From Planctomycetota bacterium (GTDB lineage: Bacteria; Planctomycetota; Planctomycetia; Pirellulales; Pirellulaceae), in the NCBI GenBank assembly GCA_026692885.1, contig JAPLNJ010000309.1:1-27064 (forward strand): 27,064 nt of DNA, given 5' to 3'. Every line of letters begins with the position of its first letter. Position 1 is the first letter of the stretch. The position numbers and the translations under genes were made by a program. Below the pieces are notes generated by a model. It worked only from the letters and a program-made list of their open reading frames with translations, searched no databases and was not told the origin of the DNA. Positions 1 through 7,800 of this stretch are shown here, in pieces.

Positions 1-109
1 CAGGGGGGCGAGGGTCGCGACCTGGCAGCGGGGCGCAGGGTCGCGACCTGGCAGCGGGGCGCAGGGTCGCGACCTGGCAGCGGGGCGCAGGGTCGCGACC
101 TGGCAGCGC
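1..109. repeat. 26-bp tandem repeat array, about 3.8 visible copies
   Basis: A 26-bp unit beginning AGGGTCGCGACCTGGCAGCG starts at 11, 37, 63 and 89. The last copy is cut short at about 109, and a degenerate partial copy occupies 1-10, so the array probably continues outside the window. The copies are identical where complete, which points to recent expansion. Each unit contains the palindrome TCGCGA. The array sits just beyond the terminator of the HTH gene. No function is assigned. Confidence 0.9.
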
Positions 110-151
110 AAAAAGAGAGGGGCGCACGTCTGACATGACGTGCGCCCCTCT
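110..151 (-). terminator. Intrinsic terminator after the sigma-like HTH gene
   Basis: A perfect 15-bp stem (116-130 paired with 137-151) closes a six-base loop (131-136). Reading the minus strand, the stem is followed by a cytosine and then TTTTT (complement of 110-114). It lies 29 bases past the stop codon of the HTH gene at 181, so it most likely ends that transcript. The T run is on the minus-strand side only, so it is not expected to work in the other direction. Confidence 0.85.
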
Positions 152-180
152 GGCGTTGAATCATCGGCGCAGCGCTGCGC

Positions 181-873
181 CTAGTTGTTTTCAAACCGGC
201 GCCGGCGCACTTCCGGCGGGTTCAATGCGTCCCCAATCGCTAAGCATTCTTTGCGAATCTGGACAACGCGCCCCGCGGTAATGCCGAACATGATTGCCAC
301 AAGCGTAGGGGTGTTTCCGTCAGCAAGCGCGCGAAGAATGCGGCGCTTGTAAGGCGTCAAGTTTGCGAAGAATTCCCCCACATCCACTAGCAGCGCTGCG
401 CCTTCTGACGGGTTCAATCGCCCACAAGCTGTCAGCATATCTTGCCAGTGCGCGCGCGACGGTTCCCGAATGTTTTGCTGCGAATCTCGCGCGACGGTTC
501 CCGGTTCAATGTGGCGCACTTCGCGCACGTGTTCCCGGTTTTCCAGTTCGGTCAAATCGGGGTGGAATTCGAAACCATCCTGCGCACTTGCGTCGCACAA
601 AAAGGCGCTTGTGGACGTGCGCCCCGCTGCCAGATGTTTGCAAGCGTAGGTCGCAAGTGGCGTAGCAAACGCGCGGCCGCTTAAGCCACGTTCACACAAT
701 CGCCGAAACTGCATAAAGCAGTGCGCCGTAACCTCTGCTAAGAAATCATCATGTTCAAATCTGCGCCTCAGTTTGGAAGGCGCTTTCTTCCAAAAGAAGC
801 GCGCCACCGTCAGTATTTGCGGTAGCATGTTTTCAAATTCCCGGTTCTCGCGCTGCAGTCTTGACAAACTCAT
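181..873 (-). CDS. Sigma-70-like HTH protein (planctomycete family)
   Basis: A 230-residue protein. Residues 173-212 (LTPYKRRILRALADGN, then an ITAGRVVQIRKE recognition-helix segment) look like a sigma region 4 or LuxR-type helix-turn-helix. The middle part (FRRLCERGLSGRAFATPLATYA, about 56-77) matches a pattern I recall from planctomycete sigma-like proteins, some near prophages. No clear sigma region 2 is visible, so it may be a transcription regulator and not a full sigma factor. I chose ATG at 873 because GGGAG lies eight bases upstream; an in-frame GTG at 882 would add three residues. It is monocistronic, with a terminator at 110-151 and about 500 bp of non-coding DNA upstream. It could control the phage-like genes, but nothing in the sequence proves this. 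Confidence 0.7.
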   Translation of the reverse strand: MSLSRLQRENREFENMLPQILTVARFFWKKAPSKLRRRFEHDDFLAEVTAHCFMQFRRLCERGLSGRAFATPLATYACKHLAAGRTSTSAFLCDASAQDGFEFHPDLTELENREHVREVRHIEPGTVARDSQQNIREPSRAHWQDMLTACGRLNPSEGAALLVDVGEFFANLTPYKRRILRALADGNTPTLVAIMFGITAGRVVQIRKECLAIGDALNPPEVRRRRFENN

Positions 874-1371
874 TTCCCACACTCCCTTTCGAATTGTGAC
901 ACTGAACTAAACAACCGCACTTCGTGCAATTTAGTGACTAAGCACCCAATTGCAAGTAGGGGGCGCAGAGGGGCACACAACAAAACACGGAAAACACGGG
1001 GTTCCGCGCGTGAAAAAGTGCCGCAGGGGGGCCGCGGGCAAGATCGCGATTGACCGCGCGGAAGGACCCGCTAGGGGGCGCCCGCGCCCGCCCGTCCTCG
1101 CGCCTGCGCCCGCCCGTCCGTCCGCATGCGCGGCCGCTTTCGGAGCCGCGCCGTCACCATTCATGGCGCCATGAGGCACCATGCCATGATGGTATGGTAA
1201 GAGCCTTTTGGGCCTTAGCTTGGCCCTTGAATGTGTGGCGTTGCATCAGCTGCGATCTGATCACCAATCTTGATCGTTACAGCCTCTGACGCCAGCGCTC
1301 GTTAGAATAGATCTCTCAGCGTCTGCGCACGCAATGACTTGCTAAGACGACAAGAACTGCCGACGTCTCTC
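874..1371. other. Non-coding interval between HTH gene and glycosyltransferase gene
   Basis: No convincing gene is present. Open frames here are GC-driven, low-complexity and lack ribosome binding sites. The interval holds a GCAC-GAA-GTGC inverted repeat near 917-927, upstream of the HTH gene and a possible operator. It also holds a 14-bp perfect palindrome at 1161-1174 and an adjacent 21-bp near-palindrome at 1178-1198. It must contain the promoter of the HTH gene, but I see no convincing -35/-10 pair. No clear terminator follows the glycosyltransferase stop at 1372; the GGGCC/GGCCC hairpin at about 1210-1226 has no T tract on the minus strand. Confidence 0.6.
1161..1198. promoter_or_regulatory. 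Adjacent palindromes, possible protein-binding sites
   Basis: TCATGGCGCCATGA at 1161-1174 is a perfect 14-bp palindrome. At 1178-1198 a 21-bp sequence beginning ACCATGCCAT is palindromic around base 1188, with nine of ten positions paired. The two sites are three bases apart and both contain CCATG or CATGG. Paired dyads in a promoter-bearing gap suggest an operator, but they could also be unrelated repeats. Confidence 0.35.
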
Positions 1372-2172
1372 TTATACGATCTCGCGAACATCTTGCCTTG
1401 CCGCCACACCATGCTTTCTAAATGGCATCACACAGCGTAGCCCTTGGATGTGCGGGAGAACATTCGACCAGACCAACTTCGCATGATCGTCCATTTCGGG
1501 TTGCAGCAGGGATACTCGTTCGTCGCTCATTTTCTGAACCCTCGCGTACGTGGTCACATCTTCTGGCGATCGAACGTAGTTTTGGTAGTGCCTGGAACCG
1601 GTGCTTGCCCAGCGGAACATGTAGGACGGGGCGAATTCGTAATCGGGCCGGCCAGGCTCGGCGGTCTTCAACAGATTGCCGATCATCTGCAGATCGAAAT
1701 CTGCTCGATGCGTATCTGGCCAGCCCCCGACTTCTCGCATCAGGTCCTTGCTGATCACGATCGAACCGTGAAGGTTGCCGCCCGTCTTCTCAGGTTGCAG
1801 TTGTCCGCCGCCATCACTCATCACCCACTGCGGATAGCTCCACTTGTGTCCGTCCGACATCGCCCAGGCGGCGGCCGACAGATGCCAGGGGAAGTACAGA
1901 TCGTCGTCGTCCCAAACGGCGTAGGCGTCCGCCCCCCAGGCATCCGCCAGGCGTAACAGTTCGGCGTACTTGGCTGACATCGACGGGTAGCGATTCGGCG
2001 TCGAAAACACTTGCCAGCAGGTGCCGGACTGCGAAGCGATTTGATCACCGTCGTCCAGGATGAACAGCCGGCGCTGCTCTTCGGGGTAGTGTTGCTGCAG
2101 AAAGCACGCCAGGGAATTCCGCACCAGTTGCGGGCGGCCATACGTGGGACACAGGCAAGCGATTTTTTTCAT
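1372..2172 (-). CDS. GT-A family glycosyltransferase (family 2-like)
   Basis: A 266-residue protein with the GT-A layout. Residues 8-14 (CPTYGRP) are the nucleotide-binding first strand, LDDGD (39-43) is the family 2 acidic motif, and WDDDD (87-91) is the DxD-type metal site. The C-terminal half (DFDLQMIGNLLK) carries a plausible acceptor-side acidic residue. Enzymes of this fold transfer a sugar from a nucleotide sugar to an acceptor; the sugar cannot be told from sequence. Its ATG overlaps the stop of the methyltransferase gene in an ATGA junction, indicating translational coupling. It is the last gene of the mucin-like protein/glycosyltransferase/methyltransferase cassette and may extend a glycan begun by the 710-residue enzyme. 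There is no signal peptide or membrane segment, so it should act in the cytoplasm. Confidence 0.75.
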   Translation of the reverse strand: MKKIACLCPTYGRPQLVRNSLACFLQQHYPEEQRRLFILDDGDQIASQSGTCWQVFSTPNRYPSMSAKYAELLRLADAWGADAYAVWDDDDLYFPWHLSAAAWAMSDGHKWSYPQWVMSDGGGQLQPEKTGGNLHGSIVISKDLMREVGGWPDTHRADFDLQMIGNLLKTAEPGRPDYEFAPSYMFRWASTGSRHYQNYVRSPEDVTTYARVQKMSDERVSLLQPEMDDHAKLVWSNVLPHIQGLRCVMPFRKHGVAARQDVREIV

Positions 2173-2684
2173 GGGATCTCCAAGACAGCCAGGGCGCCGA
2201 CAACACGCAGGCGACGGTCAAACTGCTCCGCCAGGTCATCGACTGCCCGTTTCGGTTCCGGCCAGTTGTAATCGTGAACGCAAAGGGGGACGGGCGACTT
2301 GAGCAGGCAACGACACGCCGCCACGGTCGCTTCGTAGGAATGATCCGCGTCATAGTGCAACAGGGTGAATCGTGTCAGGTCCAAGCCCGGCAGCAGATTC
2401 TGCCAAGCGTCGCACAGCGGCTTGATCCTTTCGTGGACTTGATACTTCCGGGCGGAATCGATCAGGTTCCCCAGCGTCCAGCCGCCGGCGATTCCAGGCC
2501 CCATGTCGTCCGATAGGAACGTGTCCAGACAGTACACCGTCGCACCGCCCAGGGCCATCCAGATTGCTGAACGGCCGTTCCACGTGCCGATCTCCAAGAC
2601 GGTCCCGTTTCCGGCCAGGCGAGCGAGTTCCTTCAGCTCGGCGTCGCCCATGTAGCCCGAAACGCTGTATTCGGCAAGCTTCAC
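2169..2684 (-). CDS. Class I SAM-dependent methyltransferase (Methyltransf_24-like)
   Basis: A 171-residue protein with a Rossmann-type methyltransferase fold. VLEIGTWNGRSA (29-40) is motif I, the AdoMet-binding loop. CLDTF (52-56) is the acidic second strand. The DADHSYEAT and HDYNW segments toward the C-terminus are typical of the Methyltransf_24 group, often found in glycan and lipopolysaccharide clusters. Translation starts at GTG overlapping the stop of the glycosyltransferase fusion (GTGA), and its own stop overlaps the next glycosyltransferase start, so three enzymes are coupled. A likely role is O-methylation of a sugar on the glycan made by its neighbours; the substrate is inferred only from context. 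Confidence 0.75.
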   Translation of the reverse strand: MKLAEYSVSGYMGDAELKELARLAGNGTVLEIGTWNGRSAIWMALGGATVYCLDTFLSDDMGPGIAGGWTLGNLIDSARKYQVHERIKPLCDAWQNLLPGLDLTRFTLLHYDADHSYEATVAACRCLLKSPVPLCVHDYNWPEPKRAVDDLAEQFDRRLRVVGALAVLEIP

Positions 2685-4813
2685 GGTTGCTGCCCTCCAA
2701 TCTGCTCGAGCGCCGCGGGATTCGGCGGCGGCGCCGGGGCGGCGGCCGGGACCATTCCGGCAAATGTCTCAGGGGTTAAGATCTGTGTGGCCGCTTGTAC
2801 GGCCGTTTGCGAAACGATCTCGCCGGCGGCTACGGCCTTGTCGATCGTCGCTTGCATCCCCGGCGCCATCGGCCAGCGTCCCAGCGGGCATTCACTCTCG
2901 GCCCAGATCGCCTTGCCAGACGTGCCGGCGGGGCTTTCGTCCAGGTAGCAACCGCATACCGAACATCGATTGTCGACTCGCTGTTCGCACAAGGCGCACA
3001 CGTCCAGCCGGGCGTTGAACAGTTCTTCGCTGGCCGACTTCGCGCCCGAACTCACGTGCGCGGCGATCGCCTTGGTGTAGTTCCAAGCCATGCGGGTAAC
3101 GCTTGGTAGGTTTGGCTTCTCCGCCGGGTTGCGGGAGATCACCGTAAACCCATACTGCTTCGGAGAATGGTACACGACGGACCATTCGGGATGCTGGCGA
3201 AGGTACGCACGGATCGCAGTCAGTAGCCCGGGCCCGCCCCCGTCGCCCTTTTCGCCATACGATTGCGTGTCGTGCCAGGCGATCCAGCGACGGACCTTCG
3301 GCGCCAGATTCTGCAGTTGGGCCATCGCCCGATCGCCATGATGAACGTCATCAATGAACAGCCCGTCCGTTTCCTCGATCGCCGGGACTCCGTTGTGTGG
3401 TCCAACGTGTGACGTAAAGGCTGTCTTTTTGGCGTCGTCAACAGTCGCAGCGACGGCAGCGTGAACGCGGCCGTTCAACGGGTCTTGTTCTTGTTGCCAT
3501 GAAACCATCGTTTGCGGCCGGCCAGCCAGCAGTCCAATCGTCGATTCCCGCCGTTTGGTAATCTCCGTCACGTGTTCGCAGGCGGCGGACAGTTCGCGGA
3601 GTTTGGGCAAGTGCTGGTCAAGATCACGCGGCGTCTTGATCGCCCAATCGTAGATCGCCTCGATATCTTGGGCCTCGCCCGGCGGCTGCAGCAGCTGGCC
3701 ATTGACCAACGGGGCGGCCTGGGCGCCACCGCCGCATGTCGTGCAACCCGTTGCAACGGGATCTCGGGCGCCCATCGGGTCCTTGATAAGCCGCTCCCAT
3801 TCGGCTTGCGAGTAGAGCTTCAAGTCGGTCACGAAATGCTGATAGATCGGCATCGGGTCCAGTCCCAACGCTCTGAATTCCAGCACGTAATTGCGGACCT
3901 TGTGATGCCGGAGCGCGGGATACGGTGCAGACTTCCTGGCGAACCGATGCCACCAATGCAGAAACGGCAGGCAGAGCGTCTTGTGTCCAGCCTGGCGGTA
4001 GCGTTCGTGGATACACCATTCCTCGGCGCCGAACCCGAACACGCCATCGGCGAACCCTAGCCAGGCGTCGCGACGGCACGCGAACAGTCCCATGCCCATC
4101 GCAGGGATTTCGAACGGGGGCGTGTTCGGATCGAACCCGACCGGCTTGTACCCGTTCTCCGCCATGCGAGGTTCGTGGTTCGACCAGGGGATAGCGGGAT
4201 ACGGCTTGCCGCATCGTCGGCAGACAACATCTTGCTCCTGCCGGAGCAGGTTGTAGAAGCTGCACGCAGACGGCGGCGTCGCCCCAGCGTCCGCTTTCAG
4301 TTCCCGACATTCGAACTTCTCGCCACACGTACAAGACCAGGCCAGCGCCCACGTGCCCCACATTTCGCCTGACCAGACGTTTGAAAAATGCGTGGCGATC
4401 GGAAACAGCTGGTTGGACAGCAGCGGACCGGACAACAGGTCCTGACAGTTGGGATTCGCATCGAACCACTTAATTAGCCGCGGGATGACTCCAAACGGCA
4501 GCAGTTCGTGCGCGTCGATGCACAACACCCACTCGCCGGCGGCCTCGGCAAAGACTTGACCCTTTGTCGCACTTGGCCCGATTCGCTCGGAAAATGGCGA
4601 GTAGCGGAAAGGGACCATCGGCGAATTCAGCGATTCGATCAAGCCTTTGTTGTCTTTGCCATCCGGACCGTTGGGATTGTTGTCCACGATCAGCACTTCG
4701 CAGCCGGCCAGGTCCTGGTACATCCGCAGGGCTTCAACCGTGAACAGCATCCCTTGATGATCGTCGAACACGGGCAGGCCAATAGTCAATTTCAACGATG
4801 GTTTTGCAGACAT
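2681..4813 (-). CDS. Multidomain glycosyltransferase: GT-A, zinc ribbons, degenerate methyltransferase fold
   Basis: A 710-residue fusion. Residues 1-300 form a GT-A glycosyltransferase: LTIGLPVFDD (9-18), LIVDNN (41-46), then LCIDAHE (97-103), where D100-x-H102 is a DxH metal motif. At 239-290 a GMGLFACRRDAW segment followed by FGFGAEEW and WWHRF resembles the catalytic C-terminal part of polypeptide GalNAc-transferases. A four-Cys zinc ribbon (C161, C163/C169, C198, C201) is inserted before it. Residues 385-560 resemble a class I methyltransferase, with FIDDVHHG and WHDTQ, but KRRES at the motif I position lacks the glycines, so it is probably inactive. Residues 606-645 are a second Cys-rich zinc knuckle, CALC to ECPLGRW. 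The tail is Ala/Pro-rich. It lies 35 bp after the Thr-rich protein gene, the probable acceptor. ATG is preceded by GAGGA. Confidence 0.7.
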   Translation of the reverse strand: MSAKPSLKLTIGLPVFDDHQGMLFTVEALRMYQDLAGCEVLIVDNNPNGPDGKDNKGLIESLNSPMVPFRYSPFSERIGPSATKGQVFAEAAGEWVLCIDAHELLPFGVIPRLIKWFDANPNCQDLLSGPLLSNQLFPIATHFSNVWSGEMWGTWALAWSCTCGEKFECRELKADAGATPPSACSFYNLLRQEQDVVCRRCGKPYPAIPWSNHEPRMAENGYKPVGFDPNTPPFEIPAMGMGLFACRRDAWLGFADGVFGFGAEEWCIHERYRQAGHKTLCLPFLHWWHRFARKSAPYPALRHHKVRNYVLEFRALGLDPMPIYQHFVTDLKLYSQAEWERLIKDPMGARDPVATGCTTCGGGAQAAPLVNGQLLQPPGEAQDIEAIYDWAIKTPRDLDQHLPKLRELSAACEHVTEITKRRESTIGLLAGRPQTMVSWQQEQDPLNGRVHAAVAATVDDAKKTAFTSHVGPHNGVPAIEETDGLFIDDVHHGDRAMAQLQNLAPKVRRWIAWHDTQSYGEKGDGGGPGLLTAIRAYLRQHPEWSVVYHSPKQYGFTVISRNPAEKPNLPSVTRMAWNYTKAIAAHVSSGAKSASEELFNARLDVCALCEQRVDNRCSVCGCYLDESPAGTSGKAIWAESECPLGRWPMAPGMQATIDKAVAAGEIVSQTAVQAATQILTPETFAGMVPAAAPAPPPNPAALEQIGGQQP

Positions 4814-4848
4814 GATCTTCCTCAGCAGTTAAAGACTGTGAAACAAAT

Positions 4849-7800
4849 TCACTGTACGCACGTTCCGTAACCGTATTCGGTTGACCCGAATATCGGCGAG
4901 TAATTTGGCTCCACACAATGGCAACCGGTGGTGCAGCCAGATCCTTCTTGAAGACTCCACGTGCCATAGAATTCGCGGAATAGGCAATAACCAGAACAAG
5001 GATTGGGCGTGGTCGAAGTCGTGCTGCTGGTCGTAGTCGTGGTTGTCGTGGTTGTCGTCGTCGGTTCGGTACCTTCCACACAGTACGAGTCTGCGCCCGT
5101 ACCGGGCGTGCAAGCATTTCCAACTCCACCGCAATAGCAGCCAGACGTGCAACTCCCTGACGTGCGTTGGTAGAACCCATCTACGCAAGTCAAATGACAC
5201 AATCCACCGCAAGGTTGCGTTGTGGTCGTCGTCGTGCTGGTGGTGTTCGTGGTTGTCGTCGTTGTCGTTGTCGTAGTCGTCGGTTCCGACGTCGTGGTTG
5301 TGGTGGTCGTGGTTGTGGTGGTCGGCGGCGGCGTCGTCGTGGTCGTCGTGGTCGTCGTGGTTGTTGTTGTGGTTGTTGTTGTGGTTGTTGTTGTTGTTGT
5401 TGTTGTCGTGGTCGGTGGCGGCGTAGTTGTAGTGGTGGTGGTCGTGGTCGTGGTCGTGGTTGTGGTGGTCGTGGTTGTGGTTGTGGTGGTCGTGGTCGTC
5501 GTTGTCGGTTCCGACGTCGTCGTTGTTGTGGTCGTGCTGGTGGTGGTCGTGGTCGAAGTCGTGCTGGTCGTGGTCGTCGGGCCACAATCGCACTCGGATG
5601 CGAAGCACATTGGATCAGACGGCAGATCACCCGTAGGAGCACCTTGGCAGGTGCATCCAGCGTTGCAATTAGTACTGACCAAACTCCAAGCGTACGCCGC
5701 GGGACTGTAGTAATAGACGCACTGATTTGTCCCAGCCGGCGGACACGTCGTGGTGGTGCTCGTCGTACTCGTCGTCGTGGTGCTCGTCGTGGTTGTCGTG
5801 GTTGTCGTCGGCGGCGTGGTCGTTGTCGTCGTGCAAGATTCGTTGTAGCAAACACCCGTCACTGTCTGCCCCATGTTTCCCGAATTGCAGGGCGTACCCG
5901 GATAGGGGTAGTTATCGCATGCAGTGCATTGCAGAAGTCCGCGACTCGAACAAGGGACGCCTTGTTCGGTCCAGGCCCAACCATTGCAGAACCAGGCACA
6001 GGTCTGGCCTACACACGGGGCGCAAGTCGTGGTTGTCGTCGTGGTTGTCGTGGTTGTCGTGGTTGTCGTGGTTGTCGTGGTTGTCGTGGTTGTCGTGGTT
6101 GTCGTGGTTGTCGTCGTCGTGGTGCTCGTCGTGGTTGTCGTGGGCGGCGGCGTCGTGGTGGTCTGGCACGGCGAAAACGCGATCTCGCAATCATCATGCC
6201 CAGGTTGTGGAGGCTGCGCGCACACGCAACCTGACGAACAGCCCATCTCTTGTCCCCAGAGAACGCCAGACGTTGACCAGCGCCATCGGCAGGGACCGCC
6301 ACACGGGGCGGCCGTGGTTGTCGTCGTGCTAGTCGTGGGCGTGTAACATCCGGCACACGGCGGCGGCGGCGCGGTCGTGGGTGTCACGCAAGGGACGGTC
6401 ACCATAAAGCAGTCGTCAAGGTTCGCAGAGGGAGGGGCAACAGGAACCGCACATCCGCACGGAAGCCCAAGCCATGAACAACTGCTGTTTGCGTAGTACC
6501 AGGCGTGAATGACGCCCCCTATCCACCAGAAATCACACGTGCCGGTACAGTACGATGGCGGAATGTCCCAGCATCCGCACCCGGTCGATATCAAGGTTCC
6601 GCAAACTCCGGCGCCAGTTGGTGGCAGGCAGTTGCAGACTTTACCTGGCGGGGCAGGGCAGCATTTGCTTGTCGGATACGGCGCCCAGCCCCACGGCAAG
6701 GCAATCCATGTGCAACCTACTGGACTGCAGCCAGGCGGGTTCGTTGTGGTCGTGTTGCAATCGCAGCTCGTTGTTGTCGCACCACAGTCTGGTTGCTTGT
6801 TCGCCTGTTGAGAACAGTTCGTATAGGTACAATCGCCATCGGCAGATCCGCAGAACGTCGGGTACAGGCAGTTGCAAGGGGATCCCGTGGTCGTTGTCGT
6901 GCTGGTCGTGGTCGACGTGCTGGTCGTGGTCGTGAACGATGAGCAGTCGCCCCCGCACGCGAAATACGGATCGCACGGGTTCACGTCGCAACCCTCGGCG
7001 TCGTCTTTCAAACAGGGCGTGTTGAACCGTGCGCCAGCTTCCACGTCACACGGCAAGCAGACCTTGGCGATGTCGCAACCGCACGTCGCCCCCGTACAGG
7101 TGTTTGTAACGGCCGCCCAGCTCGACCCGTCGAATTCCCAAACGCACGTGCAGAACGGAATCGGCGTTGTCGTGGTGGTCGTGGTCGTCGTGCTGGTCGA
7201 AGTCGTGCTGCTGGTCGTTGTCGTGGGCGGGCCGCCACAGTTGTTGACCGCCGGGGACCAGGTTTTCGCCGATGCCGACCAAACCATCTTGCAGTCGCCT
7301 GCGCAGTTCCTCGGGGACGGCGTGGTGGTCGTGTGCGGGTTCGGTGTGGTGGTCGTTGTCGTCGTGGTGGTCGTCGTCGTGGTCGTCATGCACGACTGGT
7401 TGACGTGTACCAGACACAGATGTTCGCCTGCCGTGCCAGGTTGCCAGATGATTTCGACAGGACCATCGACGAAGCTTCGCAGTTTGACTGATCCGACAAC
7501 CGGGCCAGCGTGCGTGTGTTTCGTGTCCGCGATGTCGAGAATCGCGACACAGATTCCAGACGTCTGCGCCGTCACATACTTGCCGTCTCGGCAGCACTCT
7601 TTCGCGGCCACTGGACCGATCAAGATAGCAAAACAGGATTTCACGCCAGCGTAGATGTTTCCAGCCATCCAAGCGGGGATCGCGTCGTCGATGGCAGCCG
7701 TCGATTTATCGAGCAATTCCAAGACGTGGCCGACTTCCAGATCCTGGTAGGAATCGTTGCGGACCTTCACCAGATCGGTCGGACGCGTTAAGGGCGGCGG

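Noticed and set aside
453..503. 16-bp direct repeat (453-468 and 488-503) inside the HTH gene
   Set aside because: The copies are 35 bp apart and so fall in different frames. This looks like a local duplication of GC-rich sequence and not a functional element.
931..1182. Small open frames on both strands in the gap before the HTH gene
   Set aside because: Low-complexity, GC-driven, no ribosome binding site and no recognisable protein features.
1210..1226. Terminator after the last glycosyltransferase gene
   Set aside because: A five-bp GGGCC/GGCCC stem is present, but the minus-strand sequence after it is A-rich, not T-rich, and it is about 150 bp from the stop codon.
4829..5608. Minus-strand His/Asp/Asn-rich frame overlapping the mucin-like gene
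   Set aside because: It is the shifted reading of the same repeats; the main frame continues through it to a normal stop.
5222..6120. CRISPR array or diversity-generating retroelement
   Set aside because: The repeats are contiguous coding triplets with no spacers, and there is no Cas gene, reverse transcriptase or template/variable repeat pair in the window.
5167..6234. Long plus-strand open frames rich in Arg/Gly/Cys or in Val over the Thr-repeat gene
   Set aside because: They are the reverse-strand reading of ACN triplet repeats, lack ribosome binding sites and have extreme composition. The minus-strand frame has a non-repetitive N-terminal domain and well-spaced Cys modules.
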